A DNA stretch of 64,000 nt from Chaetoceros tenuissimus. Its lineage: Eukaryota > Bacillariophyta > Thalassiosirophyceae > Chaetocerotales > Chaetocerotaceae. Under the pieces are notes generated by a model that worked only from the letters and a program-made list of their open reading frames with translations, was not told the origin of the DNA and searched no databases. Of the stretch, positions 42,075 to 52,486 are shown piece after piece (within the stretch, counting starts at the first letter, position 1; the number at the start of each line of letters is the position of its first letter). A program made the position numbers and the translations under genes. Location of the stretch: assembly GCA_021927905.1 (NCBI GenBank), contig BLLK01000051.1, positions 868,001-932,000 on the forward strand. Reading direction: 5' to 3'.

Positions 42075-42860
42075 CTATTTGATTGGCACATTCAATCGCA
42101 AGCTGTTTGCAATTTTATTTCCTTCGGCTAAACTAATAATATTTTTAGGAATGCCATTGTTGAGAAGCTCCACCGTCTGTCTATCAGCACTCCATCTTGC
42201 ACCTTTACCTCGACATTCATCTCCACGATAAGCACGAACATCTACTTTTCCATCAGGATGATAGTAATATCCACTCCTTTCACGATTCCCATCCAACCAA
42301 GTACCTTCATATCTCGCACCTGAAGGATAATAGAATACGCCATCTCCATGCATCTTATCATTTGCCCATTGACCTGAATATTTATTCCCATTATCATAAT
42401 ACATAGTTCCACGATCTACACGTTTATTATAAATTGAAGTTTGACCTATATAGGTCCCACTTCCCAATTTATCATCTGTAAATCTGAGTCCTTTTTTATC
42501 CAACTCAGATCTAATTGACGGATCTATAGTAGAAGCAGTTTGAATTGGACTTTCGACGGCCTCTGCATAAGCTACTGGAGCAAAAGCAGCATTGTCAGGT
42601 ACAGCTGTAGCAGTGGGCAATGCCACAGCTTCATCATTTTCAAACAAAGCTGGAGCTGATGGAGTAGGATGAGCCTCTGCAAAATATGTAGGTGCAGAAG
42701 CAGTCGGTGCAAATGTTTGATTCATGTTGGAACACGACCGACAAACTCCTTTCAGTACATTTTCGTTTGTGATTGGTTCCAGTTTTTTGCTCAAGATTCC
42801 TTTCCATTTATGAGTTGTTATTCCGCATTTCGGACACCTCGTTTCACTGTCTTGAAACAT
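42075..42860 (-). CDS. MORN-repeat protein with N-terminal zinc-binding motif
   Basis: 261 aa. Starts with C-P-K-C and a second C-R-S-C pair (residues about 9-43), a likely treble-clef or ribbon. A Pro/Ala-rich linker follows (TFAPTASAPTYFAEA), then MORN units around residues 130-210: GTMYYDNGNKYSGQWANDK, GVFYYPSGARYEGTWLDG and GYYYHPDGKVDVRAYRGDE. MORN repeats bind lipids or act as scaffolds. Convergent with MAF1. Single exon. Confidence 0.75.
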   Translation of the reverse strand: MFQDSETRCPKCGITTHKWKGILSKKLEPITNENVLKGVCRSCSNMNQTFAPTASAPTYFAEAHPTPSAPALFENDEAVALPTATAVPDNAAFAPVAYAEAVESPIQTASTIDPSIRSELDKKGLRFTDDKLGSGTYIGQTSIYNKRVDRGTMYYDNGNKYSGQWANDKMHGDGVFYYPSGARYEGTWLDGNRERSGYYYHPDGKVDVRAYRGDECRGKGARWSADRQTVELLNNGIPKNIISLAEGNKIANSLRLNVPIK

Positions 42861-43286
42861 GTTTTTGTTGCTTGTGGATTGAGTTTCTGTTACTTTTCAA
42901 AATTGGTCATATAAGACCATAAGACCCGCACCACTGACCACTTTGATATGAAAGAAAAAAGAAAAATACTGATAGTTTAGTAAGTATGCCTATGAACCTG
43001 ATTTGTTGGAGATTATTCAAGTAGACAATTTGAATCAATTTCAAATCTCTTTTTTTATGATATGATGTAGGCATTCAAGTATATTTTTAACTGCTTAATT
43101 GAATTTTATTAAAATGCGCTTTATAGACACTTGATGTGGAGTAGCTTCTAACAGCAATTAGTATTCTTTTTTTACAAAAGAAATTTTCATGATACAAATG
43201 CGGTTATTCTGTTTTACTTTATCGAAACGCTTGATCGAAGATCTGCATGTAGAATATGTTTCACAAAAAAATCATTTCTATGTAGC
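42861..43286. other. Spacer; left edge of a duplicated segment near 43140
   Basis: The sequence TAGCTTCTAACAGCAATT at 43142 recurs at 46923. Homology to the second copy begins about here and runs right through the next two genes. Confidence 0.5.
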
Positions 43287-44102
43287 TCACAATACTTCTC
43301 CCATCATATCTAAAATATATCTATTTACAATCTCTTTTTCAGAGATATCAGCAAACGTATTCGCTGCTAGATATTCCGACGGTGTAATGTCAATTGTGTT
43401 TGGCATTTTCATGGCTTTGATTCCTTGTTGCTTTACAAGTGTGTGTACGATTTCGGCCAAGGGATGGAAGGAAGAGCACGCCCGATGAAGAGCGTAAGCA
43501 CCTTCATTGTTGATAGTTTTGACCCATTGAATAGCTGTTGCCTCATCATCAGGGTCAATGATATCGCCATCATCAAGTTCAAAAGAAAATGGAAGTTTGG
43601 TCATCAAAAGTGTATACGCAAAAGCGTTGTTGCCAATTTGAATATTTTGCGGCATTCCCAAGATAATCAACTTTTTACAACAATTAAATGCCCATCTACC
43701 AATCTCTCTACAGGTTGGAGGAATGAATACTGAAGTCAGATTATTACAGTACCAGAATGCCTGCTCTCCTATGTACTCGACATTTCTTGGAAGCTTGACA
43801 AACTTGAGATTGCGGCATTCAGGGAAAGCAAGATCTTCAATTCTTCTGACTGTATCGGCCATGATGACTGTATCAATATTCCCACACCAACAGAAAGAAT
43901 TTTCAGGAATCACTTCAACTCCTGGCAGTGCAATGATGACTTCCCAAGTATCTCTCTCCTTTCGATCATGGATAAGAGGTCGACATACTCTATCATTATT
44001 TTCTTCAAATATTTTCTCTCCGTTGTAGAAGTAAGTCTTCTTTCCTTTGTACATTTGAATTCCTGGTATGAAACTCTGCCATTCTACCGGCTGCACTCTC
44101 AT
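43287..44102 (-). CDS. BspA-like leucine-rich repeat protein (LRR_5), member 2
   Basis: 271 aa. N-terminal MYKGKKTYFYNGEKIF motif, then a WEVIIALPGVEVIPENSFC entry and LRR_5 units (VRRIEDLAFPECRNLKFV, VEYIGEQAFWYCNNLTSV, CREIGRWAFNCCKKLIIL), then the family C-terminal domain (WVKTINNEGAYALHRACSSF, TPSEYLAANTFADISE, YILDMMGE). Intact version of the duplicated gene whose second copy lies at 47047-47855. Head-to-head with the first TPR-MYND gene, 322 bp apart, so probably under a shared bidirectional promoter. Function unknown; binding surface inferred from the repeat type. Confidence 0.78.
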   Translation of the reverse strand: MRVQPVEWQSFIPGIQMYKGKKTYFYNGEKIFEENNDRVCRPLIHDRKERDTWEVIIALPGVEVIPENSFCWCGNIDTVIMADTVRRIEDLAFPECRNLKFVKLPRNVEYIGEQAFWYCNNLTSVFIPPTCREIGRWAFNCCKKLIILGMPQNIQIGNNAFAYTLLMTKLPFSFELDDGDIIDPDDEATAIQWVKTINNEGAYALHRACSSFHPLAEIVHTLVKQQGIKAMKMPNTIDITPSEYLAANTFADISEKEIVNRYILDMMGEVL

Positions 44103-44424
44103 CTTCGTATAGATCTTTGGATCTAATCTAATCTAATAGCTATAGCACAGTGGTTTGATTGTTTGAAAGTGTATTTAGTTCTAGTTAGTTGGAATGATGC
44201 AATGACGACATCAACTTTTCAAGTTTCAGTTCGCTGCTCTTTGCTCTTCTCAATAGTTTAGTAAGGAAGAATCTTTAACATTGTTGGCTTGGGATTTGAC
44301 TAAAATATGAAAGATCTTTGACACTCCGACCAATTTCAAAGAGGAAAAAAACAGTAAAACAGTGAAGAATCATATATTTTTCGTTTTGATCAAGTAATCA
44401 AATAGATATTGTTACACCGCAACA
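44103..44424. promoter_or_regulatory. Bidirectional promoter, copy 1
   Basis: Shared 5' region of the LRR gene and the TPR-MYND gene. The right part (CAATAGTTTAGTAAGGAAGA, TTGGCTTGGGATTTGACTAA, TTTTCGTTTTGATCAAGTAA) is almost the same at 48005-48176 upstream of the second TPR-MYND gene, so it was copied with the gene pair. Confidence 0.55.
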
Positions 44425-46068
44425 ATGTCAGCACCTATGGATGCTCTCTGCAAAGAGGCAGCAAAGCTCAAGCTCGAAGGAAACGATCTTTACAAGGCAA
44501 AGAAATACAAGGAGGCAGCATCTAAATATAGACTAGCGATTGACAAAGACCAATGCAATGCGGTCTACTACACTAACCTATGTGTTACTCTAAATCAACT
44601 AAAGCTATATGAAGAAATGAACGCTGTTGCTTCGAAATGTATCTCTATTGATGAGAACTCCGTCAAGGGACACTACTGGCTCATCATGAGTCTCAAGAAA
44701 CAGAAAAAGTACAAAGAAGCTTTTGTACAATGCGATGTATCGCGTGAAAAGTTTCCTGTCAATGCAGATATCAAGCTTTTGCAAACCGAGATTGGTATGA
44801 AAGTGAAGAGATGTGCTCATGAGAACTGTCCAGTTCCAGTTACTAGTCAAGTAGATTTATTCAAATGCAGTGGCTGCATAGATAATCGTAGCACCTACTA
44901 TTGTTCTCGAGACTGTCAAAAGAGCGACTGGTCCCGTCATAAATACACATGCAAATCGGGGCCCAAGCAAAGTCGATGTTCTCTCTGCCAAAAAATGTTT
45001 GACTACGAAAGGGAATTCCGATGTGAGATTTGCAACTCAATGTCTTACTGTTCGATCAATTGCAGAGAACAGGATAAAGAACGACATGAAAGAGTTACGT
45101 GCGTTGTTTCCTTCAAGGAATTGGAATTATTTGATAAATGGTTCGAAACTGAAAGAGCCAATGAATCGTTGGGTGAATTTGCAACGCATGCAATGTCAAA
45201 AGAGGAATTCTTAAGCCAAGATCGAGAGTTTTTCGTTTTGATAACCCTCCGTTTCTCTGGGAGACATTGCTCCTTTGTTCCGATCAAGCCACCTCGTGTT
45301 CTCTATAAGGCTGACATGAATCCCACGCAAATTGAAGACATGAAGCAACAGATTAATTTTAGGAAGTCACTTGGACCATTACAACTAGGCCATCTGCTTT
45401 GCGTGACCTTTGTGCGTGGAGATGTGGTACAAGACAAAACATTCTATGGCAAGTATCGTCTTCAAATTTATTGTAGGTCTAAAAGTTACCAGATGTTGCC
45501 ATTTGAAGATGCAATGACTTCCAATTTCAACCATGTCAATTGTGGAGATAATCCAATTGTACCTCCAGCATGGAAGAAGATTCAGAGTAATTATCCAAAT
45601 TATCTAAGAAAGTGGGCTGTAGATGCACAGAAGAGTGGCATCTTGGTCGACTTCGTCCTTGCCTCCTATCAACATAAATCCAAACCATCGTATCAGTCAG
45701 CAAAGGAATATACGATTGTCATCAATTATGAATTTGGGGAACGACTTGGGGAAATCAAGCAACTACGATGTCATAGATTCATGAAAATCTCAGGTATCAA
45801 GAATTCATCTCTTATAGATGCTATCAAGGTATCTATAAAAGATTATGCCAGTAACAAGAATCATGTTGAATTCTCATTGACAATGATATGCAACAATAGT
45901 GGTTCAGGGGTTGTGACTGTACTTCCGGTCAAAATTTCTAAGAAACAAATGAAAGCATTTCAGAAGAGGAAGAGCTGCGATGATGAAGTAATGGAGAAAC
46001 TTTGGCAGGATTTGCTGAAGGTTCCTTTTCAAAAGGGGCCACCAACTCCAAAGTATCCAGACTTTTGA
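44425..46068 (+). CDS. TPR protein with two MYND-type zinc fingers, copy 1
   Basis: 547 aa, single exon. Residues about 8-125 form three TPR units (LKLEGNDLYKAKKYKEAASKY, AVYYTNLCVTLNQLKLYEEM, VKGHYWLIMSLKKQKKYKEA), the Hsp90/Hsp70-binding type. Then come two tandem MYND-like fingers: one beginning CAHENC and passing through FKCSGC, YYCSRDCQKSDWSRHKYTC, and a second CSLCQ..FRCEICNSMSYCSINC..Q.KERHERVTC. The remaining ~320 residues are not recognised. TPR-MYND proteins act as adaptors (some are SMYD-like methyltransferases, but no SET domain is visible here). Differs from copy 2 by a 4-residue insertion in the first finger. Confidence 0.78.
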   Translation: MSAPMDALCKEAAKLKLEGNDLYKAKKYKEAASKYRLAIDKDQCNAVYYTNLCVTLNQLKLYEEMNAVASKCISIDENSVKGHYWLIMSLKKQKKYKEAFVQCDVSREKFPVNADIKLLQTEIGMKVKRCAHENCPVPVTSQVDLFKCSGCIDNRSTYYCSRDCQKSDWSRHKYTCKSGPKQSRCSLCQKMFDYEREFRCEICNSMSYCSINCREQDKERHERVTCVVSFKELELFDKWFETERANESLGEFATHAMSKEEFLSQDREFFVLITLRFSGRHCSFVPIKPPRVLYKADMNPTQIEDMKQQINFRKSLGPLQLGHLLCVTFVRGDVVQDKTFYGKYRLQIYCRSKSYQMLPFEDAMTSNFNHVNCGDNPIVPPAWKKIQSNYPNYLRKWAVDAQKSGILVDFVLASYQHKSKPSYQSAKEYTIVINYEFGERLGEIKQLRCHRFMKISGIKNSSLIDAIKVSIKDYASNKNHVEFSLTMICNNSGSGVVTVLPVKISKKQMKAFQKRKSCDDEVMEKLWQDLLKVPFQKGPPTPKYPDF

Positions 46069-46624
46069 TGCAAGTTCAGAACATGATGTCTTTGAAAAAT
46101 ATGAGGGAGATAGTACAAAACTGGGGATAGTTGTGGTACAAAGTAGGGCTATTGTCATACAATCTTTACAAAAGAGAAAGCGGCACGTGGGTGTGATGCT
46201 ACTGTAGTTCATCCATAACTCTATTTTACATATCATACATTTATCTGCTAATTATCGGAAGTCCCGAGTCTTTTCTTTTACATCTACCACAAGACAAAGA
46301 ACGTCCTTCTCGAATCTTATCTATAAAACTTGTAGGTAAGGATGAAGATCGTCTGCAAAATAAATCTTGTCTTATCTTTATGGTCTTGAAGTCGTTAGTC
46401 ACTGTGAACTTTGGTCGCCCATAAACATGGCAACAAGATCGGCTCTATAGAGCTCTTTCTTTGTATGTATTTCATCTAGAAGTCCATTGTTATCATTTCG
46501 CAAATTTCTATAGCTTCATTATCGAGAAGGAATCGTGCATCTCTTTCGGGTTCGAGTTAGTTCTTTGAACGATAAGTATATCAAAATTACCATAGTCTAA
46601 TATATATACCACTCTTTTTGAATG
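46069..46624. other. Spacer between duplicated gene pairs
   Basis: 556 bp, not obviously present elsewhere in the window. No gene seen. Confidence 0.45.
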
Positions 46625-46909
46625 TTATTTTGTTTCCGTCATAGCAAGCTGCATAGTTTGCCTCATAGCTAATTTTGTCTGTTCATTCACTTTGCAATTT
46701 CTACACATCTTCGCGTGTCTGCATTCACTTTCATTGGTCCATACTGCTAGAACATCTATCACGACAACTGTTTTATCTTCTTCTGGTGCTTGTTGTATTA
46801 TTTGTTTGGTTGAGTTTCTGTTTTGACCAATGCTTGGGGAAATGAGTCTGAAGGATATAAAAGTTTGAACGAATGGTTCCCCATCTACATCAGTCGCAAC
46901 TTTCGTCAT
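46625..46909 (-). CDS. Small hypothetical protein or gene fragment
   Basis: 94 aa from ATG 46909. Has ECRHAKMCRNCK (Cys spacing C-x5-C-x2-C) near the C-terminus and VVVIDVLAVWTNES before it. No family match that I know; it starts exactly at the left edge of the second duplicated unit, so it may be a fragment cut by the duplication. Confidence 0.3.
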   Translation of the reverse strand: MTKVATDVDGEPFVQTFISFRLISPSIGQNRNSTKQIIQQAPEEDKTVVVIDVLAVWTNESECRHAKMCRNCKVNEQTKLAMRQTMQLAMTETK

Positions 46910-47046
46910 TGTGCCATCGACTAGCTTCTAACAGCAATTGAAATTAGTATCATTTCGATGGAATAAGTACATTGTAATTTTGCTTTACTTTATCGAAAAG
47001 TTACATGACGAAATATGATTCGAAAATCAATCACTCCCTATGTAGC

Positions 47047-47855
47047 TCACAATACTTCTCCCATCATATCCAAAATGTATCTATTTACAATCTCTTTTTC
47101 AGAGATATCAGCAAACGTATTCGCTTCTAAATACTGGGAAGGAGTGACACCGACTGCGTTTTTCGTTTGCATGGCTTTGATTCCTTGTTGCTTTACTTAT
47201 GTGTGTATGATTTCCAACAAGGGATTGAATGAAGAACACGCCCGATGAAGAGCGAAAGCATTTTCATCGTTGATGGTCTTGACCCATTGAATAGCTATTG
47301 CCTCATCTTCCGGGCTGAAATTCTCATCTTCATCAACTGCAAAAGAAAATGGAAGTTTGGTCATCAAAAGTGTATTTCCAAAAGCATAGTCGCGAATTTG
47401 AATATTTTGCGGCATTCCCAAGATTAGTAATTGTCGGCAATATCGAAATGCCCATCTATCAATCTCTCTACAGGATTGCGGGATGAAGATTGAAGTCAGA
47501 GATGAACAGGACCAGAATGCACATACTCCAATGTATTCGAGATTTCTTGAGAGCTTGACAGAAATGAGCTTGAAGCATTGTACGAAAGCATCAAATTCAA
47601 TTCTCTTGACATCTTCATGCATGATTACTTTCTTGACATTTGTACAAAGACGGAAAGTTCTTTCAGGAATCACTTCAACTCCTGGCAGTACTATGATGAC
47701 TTCCCATGACTTTCTTTCTTCATCATCATAGATAAGAGTTCGGCCAGCCCTTCCTCGTCCTTCCCAAAGAATCTCTCCATTGTAAAAATAGGTTTTCTTT
47801 CCTTTGTACATTCGTACTCCCGGTATGAACCTCTGTCTTCTGTCTGCACTCTCAT
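47047..47855 (-). pseudogene. BspA-like LRR protein, member 3 (decayed copy of member 2)
   Basis: Clear duplicate of the gene at 43287-44102. The homologous ATG (47855) is followed by a 4-nt length difference before FIPG, so its frame does not reach the LRRs; the next usable Met is at 47811 (MYKGKKTYFYNG). At 47197-47199 a TAA replaces the CTT codon of copy 1, removing the last ~50 residues (the frame stays open to a homologous stop at 47047). LRR units are otherwise intact (VKRIEFDAFVQCFKLISV, CREIDRWAFRYCRQLLIL). Possible product: 204 aa, 47197..47811. Two independent lesions make a pseudogene the best call. Confidence 0.7.
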
Positions 47856-48176
47856 CTTCGTATACGATCTCTGAATCTAATAGCGATAGCACAGTGGTTT
47901 GATTGTTTGCAAGTGTAGTTAGTTGGAATGATGCAATGACATCAATGCACAGAGGTTTCAAGTTTCATTTCGCGTCACTTTTTTCGCAATGCGATCTGAC
48001 ACTCAATAGTTTAGTAAGGAAGAATCTTTGAAATTGTTGGCTTGGGATTTGACTAAAATTATGAAAGATCTTGACACTCCGACCAATTTGAGCAGGAGAG
48101 TGAAAAACAGTGAAGAAGAATCATATTTTTCGTTTTGATCAAGTAATCAAATAGACATTGTTACACTGTAACAAAT
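47856..48176. promoter_or_regulatory. Bidirectional promoter, copy 2
   Basis: Homologous to 44103-44424, with small insertions and deletions. The part next to the TPR-MYND ATG is best conserved (TTTTCGTTTTGATCAAGTAA followed by TCAAATAGACATTGTTACAC). Confidence 0.55.
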
Positions 48177-49802
48177 ATGTCAGCATCTATAGATGTTCTC
48201 TGCAAAGAGGCGGCAAAGCTCAAGCTCGAAGGAAACGATCTTTACAAGGCTAAAAAGTTCGAGGCGGCAGCATCTAAATATAGACTAGCGATTGACAAAG
48301 ACCAATGCAATGCGGTCTACTACACCAACCTCTGTGCTTGCCTCAATCAGCTAAAGCTATATGAAGAAATGAATAATGTTGCTTCGAAATGTATCTCTAT
48401 GGATGAGAACTCCGTCAAGGGACACTACTGGCTCATCATGAGTCTCAAGAAACAGAAAAAGTACAAAGAAGCTTTTGTTCAATGCGATTTATCGCTTGAA
48501 AAGATTCCTGATAATGCAGACATCAAGCTTTTGCAAACCGAGATTGGCATGAAAGTGGACCGATGTGCTAACGAGAATTGTCCAGTTCCAGTTGCTAGTC
48601 AAGTAGATTTGTTGAAATGCTGTGCATGCAAAGATACCTACTATTGTTCTCGTAACTGTCAGAAGAGAGACTGGTCCCGACATAAATACACATGCAACTC
48701 GGGGCCCGACCAAAGTCTCTGCACTCTCTGCCAAAAAATATTTGATCGAGAAAATATGTTACGATGTGAGATTTGCAAAGGAATGTCGTATTGTTCAATC
48801 AAGTGCAAAGAAGAGGACAAAGAACGACATGAAAGAGTTGCGTGCACGCCTTACTTCAAGGAAATGGAATTATTTGATAAATGGTGCGAAAGTGGTGCTG
48901 CCAATGAAGCATTGTCGGAATTAGCAACACATGCAATGTCGAAAGAAGAATTCTTAAGCAAAGATCTTGAGTTTTTCGTTTCAATCAACCTCCGTTTCTC
49001 TGGGAAATATTGCTCTTTTGTTCCGATCGAGCCACCCAAGACTGTCTATACATCTCATATGAGTCCTATTGAGAGGGAAGACATGAGGCGACAGATGCGC
49101 TTCAAGAAGTCACTTGGATCAACAACTTTCGGTCATATACTTGCTGTGAGATTTGTGCGAGTACATGGGCGAGATAGACATTTCTATGGCAAATATCGTA
49201 AGCAGGGTTACAGCCCTGCTCAATACCGGCTTCATCCATTTGAAGCAGCAATGACTTCTAATTTCAATCATATCAATTGTCCAAATAATCCAATTCTACC
49301 TCTGACATGGCGGGAGATTCAGAAAAGTTTTCCAGAGCATCTAAAAAAGTGGATTGCAGATGCACAGGAGAGTAGCATATTGGTCAACTTCGTTCTTGCC
49401 TCCTATGGATATCAATCCGAAGCATCCTATAGATCATCAAAGGAATATACGATTATCATCGAGTATGAATTTGGGGAACGACTTGGAGAAATCAAGCAAA
49501 TTCTGTCTCATAGAATTATGAATATCTCAGATACCAAGGATTCATCTCTTGCAAATGGGATAAAGAAATCTATTGAAGAGTATGTCTGTGACGAGAATCA
49601 TGTTGAATTCTCATTGACAATGATGTGCAAAAATCCTGGTTCAGGGGTTGTGACTGTGCATCCAGTCAAAATTTCTAAAGAACAAATTAACGAATTTCAG
49701 AGTAACGGCTGCAATGATGAAGTAATTGAGAAACTTTGGCAGGATTTGTTGAAGGTTCCTTTTCCGGAGTGCCCACCAACTCCAGAGTATCCAGACTTTT
49801 GA
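48177..49802 (+). CDS. TPR protein with two MYND-type zinc fingers, copy 2
   Basis: 541 aa, single exon; paralogue of the gene at 44425 over the whole length, with almost identical TPRs. First finger CANENC..LKCCACKDTYYCSRNC..RDWSRHKYTC has the more usual MYND spacing; the second, CTLCQ..LRCEICKGMSYCSIKC, is intact too. C-terminal region conserved (ASYGYQSEASYRSSKEYTII, ENHVEFSLTMMCKNPGSGVV). Adjacent to the decayed LRR copy, so only this half of the duplicated pair seems to be kept. Function inferred only as an adaptor. Confidence 0.78.
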   Translation: MSASIDVLCKEAAKLKLEGNDLYKAKKFEAAASKYRLAIDKDQCNAVYYTNLCACLNQLKLYEEMNNVASKCISMDENSVKGHYWLIMSLKKQKKYKEAFVQCDLSLEKIPDNADIKLLQTEIGMKVDRCANENCPVPVASQVDLLKCCACKDTYYCSRNCQKRDWSRHKYTCNSGPDQSLCTLCQKIFDRENMLRCEICKGMSYCSIKCKEEDKERHERVACTPYFKEMELFDKWCESGAANEALSELATHAMSKEEFLSKDLEFFVSINLRFSGKYCSFVPIEPPKTVYTSHMSPIEREDMRRQMRFKKSLGSTTFGHILAVRFVRVHGRDRHFYGKYRKQGYSPAQYRLHPFEAAMTSNFNHINCPNNPILPLTWREIQKSFPEHLKKWIADAQESSILVNFVLASYGYQSEASYRSSKEYTIIIEYEFGERLGEIKQILSHRIMNISDTKDSSLANGIKKSIEEYVCDENHVEFSLTMMCKNPGSGVVTVHPVKISKEQINEFQSNGCNDEVIEKLWQDLLKVPFPECPPTPEYPDF

Positions 49803-49975
49803 TGCAAGTTCGTATGTGATGCATATCGAGAATATGGGGGAGAAAGTACATAACTGGGGAAAGTTGTAGTACAAAGTAGGTCCTTTTCCGAAGGGGGCAC
49901 CAACTCCAGAGTATCCAGGTATTTGATACAAGTTCATATGTAATGCCTGTCGAAAATGTGGGAGAGAAAGAAACA
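49757..49975. repeat. Imperfect tandem repeat at the gene 3' end (period about 125 bp)
   Basis: The last codons and 3' flank of the TPR-MYND copy 2 gene (CACCAACTCCAGAGTATCCA then CAAGTTC.TATGT.ATGC) occur twice, the second time just after the stop. The second copy also encodes a ghost of the C-terminus (CCAACTCCAGAGTATCCAGG). Confidence 0.7.
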
Positions 49976-50063
49976 TCAAACATCAATTAAAAAATGCGAT
50001 GATTACAATCTAGGTACCTCCACCACTACTACACACTGAAGATCGCTTTCGGCGCATTCTAAG

Positions 50064-50890
50064 ATGAAGCTGAATCTAAAGAAATCATTGACAGATGCAG
50101 AATGGGATGAGATTGTGAAGGAGGCACCGGGAGTCCGACATTATCAAGGAAAGAAACTCTCTTTTGGAACGGAGAGAACCTATTAGATGAAAGTGGAGAG
50201 TATCTTATCTACAATTTTACTGAGAGAGAAACATGGGAGGTCATCATTGTTCTTCCCGGAGTTGACATGATTCCAAGAGATACTTTCCGTTGGTGTATGA
50301 ATGTCAAGGTAGTTATCATGGCCGATACAGTGAAGGAAATTGAAGAGTGGGCTTTCCATAATTGCTATAGTCTAGAGTTTGTGAGACTCTCAAGAAATCT
50401 TGAAGGCATCGCATCGAGTGTATTTAGTGAATGTAGATCTCTGACTTCAATCTTCATTCCGTCATCTTGTAGATTGATTGAGCATTTTGCATTTAAAGGT
50501 TGTAAAAAGTTGATCATTTTGAATGTTCCTCAACACTGTCAACTCGGAGTACAAGTGGTATCTGATACAGCATTGATTGCAGCGTCTTCATTCGAAACTA
50601 CTTCAGCAGGAGGTGCCGGTTTATATTATGAAAATGAGGAAGTCAATACGTGGATCAAGAATATGAATCAAAATGAAGAATACGCTCTACATAGAGCATG
50701 CTCCTCGTTCAATCCAATCACAGAAATCGTTTCTGAAATAGTAAAACGAGATGGCTTGCAATCTTTCAAGAAAGAGAATGAAATTGGTATTACTCCCGCC
50801 AAATATCTAGAGGAGAATCCCTTTGCAGATGTTGATCAAGTCGCCATAGTGAAGAAATACATTCTCGAAATGATGGGTGAGATCATGTAA
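50064..50890 (+). pseudogene. BspA-like LRR protein, member 4, with a frameshift
   Basis: The homologous start is ATG 50064 (MKLNLKKSLTDAEWDEI), leading to GVRHYQGKKLSF as in other members (VRMYKGKKTYF). In the T-run at 50162-50165 one T appears to be missing; the other frame then continues with the expected NGENLL..., YLIYNF, TWEVIIVLPGVDMIP and the complete LRR and C-terminal domain to YILEMMGE (50267..50890 alone gives 207 aa from an internal Met). A homopolymer error in the assembly is as likely as true decay. Same strand as the TPR-MYND gene, unlike members 2 and 3. Confidence 0.65.
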
Positions 50891-50993
50891 AATATAAAGT
50901 AACGTAGAAGATTCTACTATTTCTTAATTTAAGTAAAAAGTCAATTGTTGACTTGACATTATATGTTGGACTCGTATGTACATTGTTCAAACT

Positions 50994-52486
50994 CTAAACG
51001 TAACTGTAATCAGTAGAAGATCCTCCATCGGTACTGAATGAGTCTGAATTGTACACATACCTACTCCTAATGTGTGTACGTCCATTGGTACGCTTAGAAG
51101 GAGAGATGAGTCCTCTACTCAAAGCGATCAAAAGCATATTAGTCATTTGATGATGCAGTACGCATGAGTAGACTGCTAGTGCAATCACAATGAGAAACAA
51201 TACAATCAATTGACCTTGTTGAGTTCCAGTTACAACACCATCTGCATTACTATATTGCGATCCTTTGACGTAGATTTCGCCATATGCATCATAGGTTCCC
51301 ACTCGAACGCTGTCGATAAATGCACAGGTATTTTCATCGTCTACGTAATCTGAGCTGTTTCCATAATATGTTGTCAACTTATCTCCGATAGAAGAGTCGC
51401 ATTGTCCACTGTTTTCGTAAATATTGTTGCAGAATAGATTGTGTGCATCGTAAAAAGGTGCATAGTTCTAGAGAAAGGGTGTGAGAATGCATTCAAGATG
51501 AACATTAAATTTTTAGCAGATAAGGAACTCACCGTTGAACTACAAGACAAGCATTCCACATCCTTCTGTATTGCTTCAAAAACATCTTGGTCAAATTCTT
51601 CTCCTAAAAAGTTCTCAATGCCAACCATATCTCCCGCATCCTGTCCACAGTATCTATCATAGAATACGCTCATTATAATCTGGCCATTATCTGGATCGCA
51701 ACTGGGATTGATAAAGTAATCATTGATCTTGACACAACCAACATAGTTCAAGTAATCAAGATAACTAGTGCTATTTCCACTACAGTCGTCAGCCATATTG
51801 GCACATTTGTTGTAATACTTGTTGCACATATTGTTGCTTGCAAGGTCGCGATTTCCATATCCATTCTGGTATGCCTGAGCGTAGTAATAACTAGTCACAT
51901 TACCGTTTTGATTATCATCATCATCTGGCGCAAAACAACTATCACATAATGAGCACATCCTTTGCTTCTTGTCCTCCTCGTATTTAAGCAAAATAGTCAT
52001 ATATTCTGTAACGTCCATTGCATATTCTCCATACCCAGTATTGCATCCGTACTTGGAATTAGCATTACAAGATTTCTGTGGACATAACCGAAGAATTACA
52101 ATATCATCAGTCACCATGGATGAATATTCACCTCTTTGAATCGCATTTACACTAAACCTCTGGATCTTTTGGCAACTTGCGTACTTCAAAGAATAACCAT
52201 TGAAAGAAAGGGACTGCTGGTTTAGGAAGTAATCATCATCGCCATCATAGACGGTGGCATTACTGGTTGCGTCGTCATTATAGTATGCATTCCCTAGATC
52301 TCTCTCCATTTCATCTAGAAGATCTCTGCGGAAAGGTTTTCCTCCTGAGGCAATAACATCTTTCTCGTATTGTTCAAGTGGAACTGCTTTTTCGAGAAGA
52401 ATACTATTCAGCTTTTCTTCATAAGCTGAAGCCGTACCAGCTAGTGCTCCTAATATTGCAGCAGTTATACACCTCATCAACTTCAT
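50994..52486 (-). CDS. Type I membrane protein with Cys-rich extracellular domain
   Basis: Exons complement(50994..51467, 51533..52486), 65-nt intron, frame kept, 475 aa. Signal peptide MKLMRCITAAILGALAGTASA, then an extracellular part with more than 20 cysteines (CSLCDSCFAPDDDD, MCNKYYNKCANMADDC, CVKINDYFINPSC), many N-x-S/T sites, one membrane helix near the C-terminus (GQLIVLFLIVIALAVYSCVL) and a basic, Ser-rich tail. Similar Cys-rich membrane proteins are common and uncharacterised in diatoms. Adhesion or cell-wall interaction is possible but not shown. Confidence 0.75.
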
